Positions 60,620 through 64,000 of a stretch of DNA of 64,000 nucleotides are shown here, one piece after another. Location: contig JASANG010002205.1 of NCBI GenBank assembly GCA_030248215.1, positions 62,001-126,000 on the forward strand, written 5' to 3'. The translations under genes were made by a program, and so were the position numbers. The notes below the pieces were generated by a model that was not told the origin of the DNA, made no database searches, and worked only from the letters and a program-made list of their open reading frames with translations. The stretch is from Enoplolaimus lenunculus. Lineage: Eukaryota > Nematoda > Enoplea > Enoplida > Thoracostomopsidae. Each line of letters starts with the position of its first letter. Within the stretch, counting starts at the first letter, position 1.

Positions 60620-61515
60620 CTAAAACAAGTGAGAACACGTAACACAAATATTACACAATAGCAATTTATGTCTATGATAGCCACAATCATTTTTCACAAT
60701 TTTTCGAATTGGTTTACATGCAGTATTTCAATGCTTAAATCAAAGCATGAACATCGATTTGCACAAATACCCGTATTATCCAGGGTGCAACCGGAATTCC
60801 GATTCCGATTAGAGTTCCAATTCAATACGAGTTCCGTTTCTGATTGCACAATAAATCGGAATCGGAATTTTGAAATTTTAATTTTAATCTTATTTTTGTT
60901 GTCATACCTTGCATTAAAAATCTGTATTATTTATGTATTAAATTGTTTTCGATCGGTCAACTTATCAATAAATGACTGTAGTTTAGCTTTACAAAACCAA
61001 AAATCACCGCCAATTTGTTCACGCGACCTTTGTGAAAACTGTTGCTAGCCAACAGACACCCTAAATCAATTGTATATTTATCAATAAAAATTATCCGTAG
61101 TCACAAAATTTCTAGTTCCGATTCCTATTACAACTCCGGTATAAACTTGCTCTTCCAATTCCGATATAATCCATTTCCGCTTTGCACAGTGGTATTATTC
61201 TTCTTGTATCTATGCACTACGTAACCTTGTTCTGATGGAACAGTTTCAAAATAAGTACTTAATTGCTCAAACATATACGTAAATTTAACACTAAAACAAA
61301 AACATTAAACCATAGATATGAAAATACTGCACGAAGGTTCGATTCGAGAAAACTCTCGCAGAACATATTACCATTATCGCATACGATTTTTCAACTTACA
61401 TCTTCACCTCGCAAGATTTATCGTGGTTGCAGAACGGACAATTAAATTGTGTGTCCAGTGTGCCAATGTTTTTCTTCTTAGGCGGAGGCTTTCTCTTAGA
61501 CTTTCGCTTACCCAT
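60484..61515 (-). CDS. ELOF1: Transcription elongation factor 1 homolog (ELOF1)
   Basis: Small zinc-binding nuclear factor that travels with elongating RNA polymerase II and helps transcription through chromatin and transcription-coupled repair. Two exons, 61515-61400 and 60619-60484, join (AT|G = Met) to 83 residues, the same length as human ELOF1. Visible: basic N-terminus [15 protein letters not shown]; first zinc pair CPFC; second pair CHVC in [14 protein letters not shown]; and the nearly invariant C-terminus [19 protein letters not shown]. Exon 1 ends AAGAT|gtaagt; exon 2 follows acceptor tgttttag. The 780-bp intron contains GGAATCGGAAT-rich element remains. No gene lies within 7.7 kb on the peroxidase side. 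Confidence 0.97.
60780..61185. repeat. Remains of a GGAATCGGAAT-rich inverted element in the ELOF1 intron
   Basis: CCGGAATTCCGATTCCGATT at 60790 and CGGAATCGGAATTTTG near 60860, with TAGTTCCGATTCCTATTAC at 61110. Ends unclear; it resembles the hAT-like 5959-6326 element in style. Confidence 0.45.
61400..61515 (-). CDS. ELOF1: ELOF1 exon 1
   Basis: 38 codons plus AT. Encodes the basic tail and [15 protein letters not shown] with the first CxxC. Confidence 0.96.
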
Positions 61516-62264
61516 AACGAAACAATATGACAGCAATATCCGAGTAAAAGTATATATATTTTAAATATATAAACTATGAATTCAAATATCTTACATTTTG
61601 GTAGTTTTTTAGCGTTCGCTGTGCTGTATTATACGTACTTTGGATTGAGATTAAATGTAAAATGTTACTAGCCTCTCGCTCGCCTCGTGCGAAAAGACTC
61701 TATCGTTCGCGAGCATTCGTTCACTATTCTCATTCTGCAGCTGTTTCGATCCTTTGTTTTTAGGTTGCGATAAGCAAATACAGGGAAACCTGGAACCATA
61801 TCTTCACAGGACAGATACAAAACCAAAATTTTCTATTTTTATTTTACAATTGTGTTTACTTTCCCACTCGATTCGCCTGCGCTGTTTCTGATCCGATATA
61901 TACAAACAAAATTTACGACTCACAGAATAAATTATTGGTCTGGCTTCCCTCTGAGAGTGAGTACTGCCTGTTAAGTGTAAACAAATGTACTAAATGTAAA
62001 ATTTGGTCCAAAACGCCAATAGTAGTTGCCCACAAGCACTTCTGCACCCACCACGCTACTGAACCAACTATTAGTCCAGCCAAAATTGTGTTAGTTTAGA
62101 CTGATTAACATACCGCAATTTCTTGTATTAATACACCCATCCTAGATATTTAAACACGTGTTACTTAAAATCTGCGACTGCAACGCTTGCTGGAAATATG
62201 AGCTGCAAGATATGCATAGTAATCAACGACAAATGTAGTTGCATCGGGTGGTAAGCTGTGAATC
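61516..62264. other. Region upstream of ELOF1
   Basis: Would contain the ELOF1 promoter. No TATA box, initiator or upstream exon can be pointed to with confidence. A GC-richer TCTCGCTCGCCTCGTGCGAA stretch lies at 61674. Confidence 0.4.
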
Positions 62265-62269
62265 GTTGA

Positions 62270-62445
62270 TATTAGGGTGGGCGGCAGTTTAAAATTTTGT
62301 CGATGCCAATGCCGATTCCAATTCCAACTTTATTACGCCATGGTTAGTAAACAGATAGGATACAACGTTACATGTCCAAAACGTATTGGCCAAGAATCGG
62401 CAATTTTTTCCGTGCCGATGCCGATTAATCGGCACATCCCTATTA
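62270..62445. repeat. Short CCGATGCCGATT inverted element
   Basis: TAGGGTGGGCGGCAG and GATGCCAATGCCGATTCCAA at the left; GTGCCGATGCCGATTAATCG and CACATCCCTA at the right. Confidence 0.45.
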
Positions 62446-62574
62446 ACAAGGAAAACACTTTGAAATATACACAGACGTAGTATGAAAACATGGACCTAGT
62501 TCAATCTGCAGCATCGAAAATCGTATTGGAACAACGCGATCTGCTCGACCTCTGTTCGAAATTTTGCCCATTTA

Positions 62575-62712
62575 GGCTACGTGGCGCAGTAGTAACATAT
62601 TCTGCCTGGCATGCAGAAGATCGCGAGTTCGAAACACCAGTAACCAGCTGTCTCAACTGCTTAATGAAAAGATCTGAAGTCTCGAGTCAATTTCAATTAG
62701 ACCTCCGCGGCC
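62575..62712 (+). repeat. tRNA-derived SINE (family S1)
   Basis: GGCTACGTGGCGCAGTAGTA, a well-paired anticodon arm TCTGC-CTGGCAT-GCAGA (anticodon position GGC), GAGTTCGAAAC, then the S1-like tail CAGCTGTCTCAACTGCTTAA and GATCTGAAGTC. Confidence 0.75.
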
Positions 62713-62715
62713 CAG

Positions 62716-63277
62716 GCTACAACAGTATCAAAATTAAACTGCGAAATTATTGACATAATATCTACAGATAAATCTGCTAATGAATACTTGACATCATGTT
62801 TAAAAATACGAGTATCCTCCTTACGTTAATCGTATTGCACAATAATCACTCAATCTCTCGCCAGCAGAACTACAAACCGGCTAATAAATACGTTAGCTAA
62901 GGATTTATATATCTGTGAACATCATTTTCTAGCAACCAGGAACGTACGGAGTAATGATTGATGTTTAATGACCTGAACACGCTGCTCATCATACTGATAA
63001 CTATAATAGTGAAACTGAGGCAAACTGGATTTTGGACATGTCGTGGTTTACCTGTAGAGAACATTTTGTAAAGTAATTTTTAATGAATTCAAGTGAGCAT
63101 TCATATTACAAAGGGAAAAGTAGTTTTTGTTGTTTTGCTAACGACGCATAACCTAAAAGCGGCTTTTAAAACATAAGTCAAACAACTTCTGGTGAAAAAG
63201 CTAGAAAGCAAGCAATGTCTACTGCTTTCACATTTGGACCAAACACAATGTACCGGCTGAGGCGGAAACTTAACATA
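62716..63277. other. Intergenic DNA, nothing recognised
   Basis: AT-rich, short frames only. Confidence 0.45.
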
Positions 63278-63724
63278 CTGTATCGACACGAATAAGAGGG
63301 GGGTAATATAAGAGGGGGTCCCAATTTTGGGTCCGAATCACTAGGAGTTCGTATCCCTAATAAGAGTCAGTAAGCAGTTTGAGTTCGTAAACCCTAATTA
63401 GAATTTATAAATGTCAATTAACCCTAATTGCAGCACATAAATGACTCCAGGACCAAATAATTTTAGCTCGAAACTTTAAAGCCTACTTAAATTTTGAAAG
63501 TACATTCCTAAGTATAACCTTTTATTATAGCTCAAACTATTGAAACGAGACGAATATACATTTAATTCAACGGATAGTTGCAGTACCGGATATATATCAG
63601 TAACGAAGGGCGGCGGAGCGTGGGTTAAAAATAAATAGAAGTCCGTAACCGAGTAACAAGGGGAGGTACCCTCTGAAGAGGCCAAATAAATATCTGCCAA
63701 CCCCTCTTATTCGGGTTAATATAG
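63278..63724. mobile_element. Family F1 element
   Basis: CTGTATCGACACGAATAAGA at the left and CTCTTATTCGGGTTAATATA then G at the right, with TA on both sides. Confidence 0.85.
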
Positions 63725-64000
63725 TAGTTGCAGTTCGCTAAATATTTTCTTTGACAAATATTTTATATAATTCGATGTTTAAGAAATAATTATAATTGCT
63801 CAGCTAGCCCGTTGATTGTAAAATTGTGGCTGTTGTCAGGATTTATATAGTGCTTTCAAAACTTGAAGGAATTGTACCTCATACATAAGAGCAGCTTTTT
63901 GACTACCAGTACTTTTATTGCCGGCAATCGTGTTTACTTCATACCATTTGAAACGCACAACAGACTAACGCGTTAAGAGCTTGTGATTAGTTGGATAGGC

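Noticed and set aside
60620-60690. Upstream extension of the ELOF1 exon 2 frame ([17 protein letters not shown])
   Set aside because: It crosses the acceptor tgttttag; the spliced form gives an exact 83-residue ELOF1.
62575-62650. A functional tRNA-Ala (GGC) gene
   Set aside because: The anticodon arm pairs well, but the T arm does not and the sequence continues into the SINE tail shared with 29218-29362.
1-64000. Retrovirus-like, LTR or Polinton-like fossils
   Set aside because: No reverse transcriptase, integrase, capsid, envelope or long terminal direct repeats were recognised anywhere in the window.

Overview
The window is a piece of an AT-rich metazoan nuclear genome. It carries three host genes, all split by GT-AG introns and two of them by very large ones. 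The best guess is a nematode or close ecdysozoan relative. A secreted protein joins an ShKT domain to an animal heme peroxidase, an architecture familiar from nematodes. One dispersed repeat family is filled with degenerate TTAGGC, the nematode telomere hexamer. A bare splice acceptor lies 4 nt before the peroxidase start codon, as expected for spliced-leader trans-splicing. No single clue is decisive, and the introns are much larger than in Caenorhabditis.

Layout. From 1 to 37748 (+) lies a TRPC-type cation channel gene with 16 visible exons; its 5' end is outside the window. All 16 exons join in one frame and give 1538 residues: N-terminal ankyrin repeats, six membrane segments, TRP box EWKFAR and a long Ser/Thr-rich tail. 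From 39422 to 52697 (-), convergent with it, lies a complete 8-exon gene for an 831-residue secreted ShKT-heme peroxidase. From 60484 to 61515 (-) lies a 2-exon gene for the 83-residue transcription elongation factor ELOF1. Nothing else in the last 11 kb is convincingly coding.

The introns and spacers are crowded with mobile DNA. There are at least six families of short inverted-repeat elements, tRNA-derived SINEs, a gutted Tc1/mariner-like copy, and a 6.3-kb jerky/Tigger-like DNA transposon with a decayed transposase. Two 2.8-2.9-kb non-autonomous Helitron-like elements each carry a large 18-bp minisatellite; one sits inside the jerky-like element, the other inside the peroxidase gene. The nesting order can be read directly: an inverted-repeat element is split by the jerky-like transposon, which is in turn split by a Helitron. 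Several tandem arrays (28-bp, 23-bp, 30-bp and 344-bp units) lie in introns, some beside splice sites. No retrovirus-like, LTR or Polinton-like element was recognised.

The three genes show no shared pathway: sensory or calcium-entry channel, secreted oxidoreductase (probably cuticle or matrix), and RNA polymerase II elongation. The most unusual observations are the telomere-motif element family, the pair of minisatellite-bearing Helitrons with exact A^T insertion, a TTAA-flanked element with a tRNA-like core, and a peroxidase that keeps its catalytic residues but lacks both usual covalent heme-ester carboxylates.
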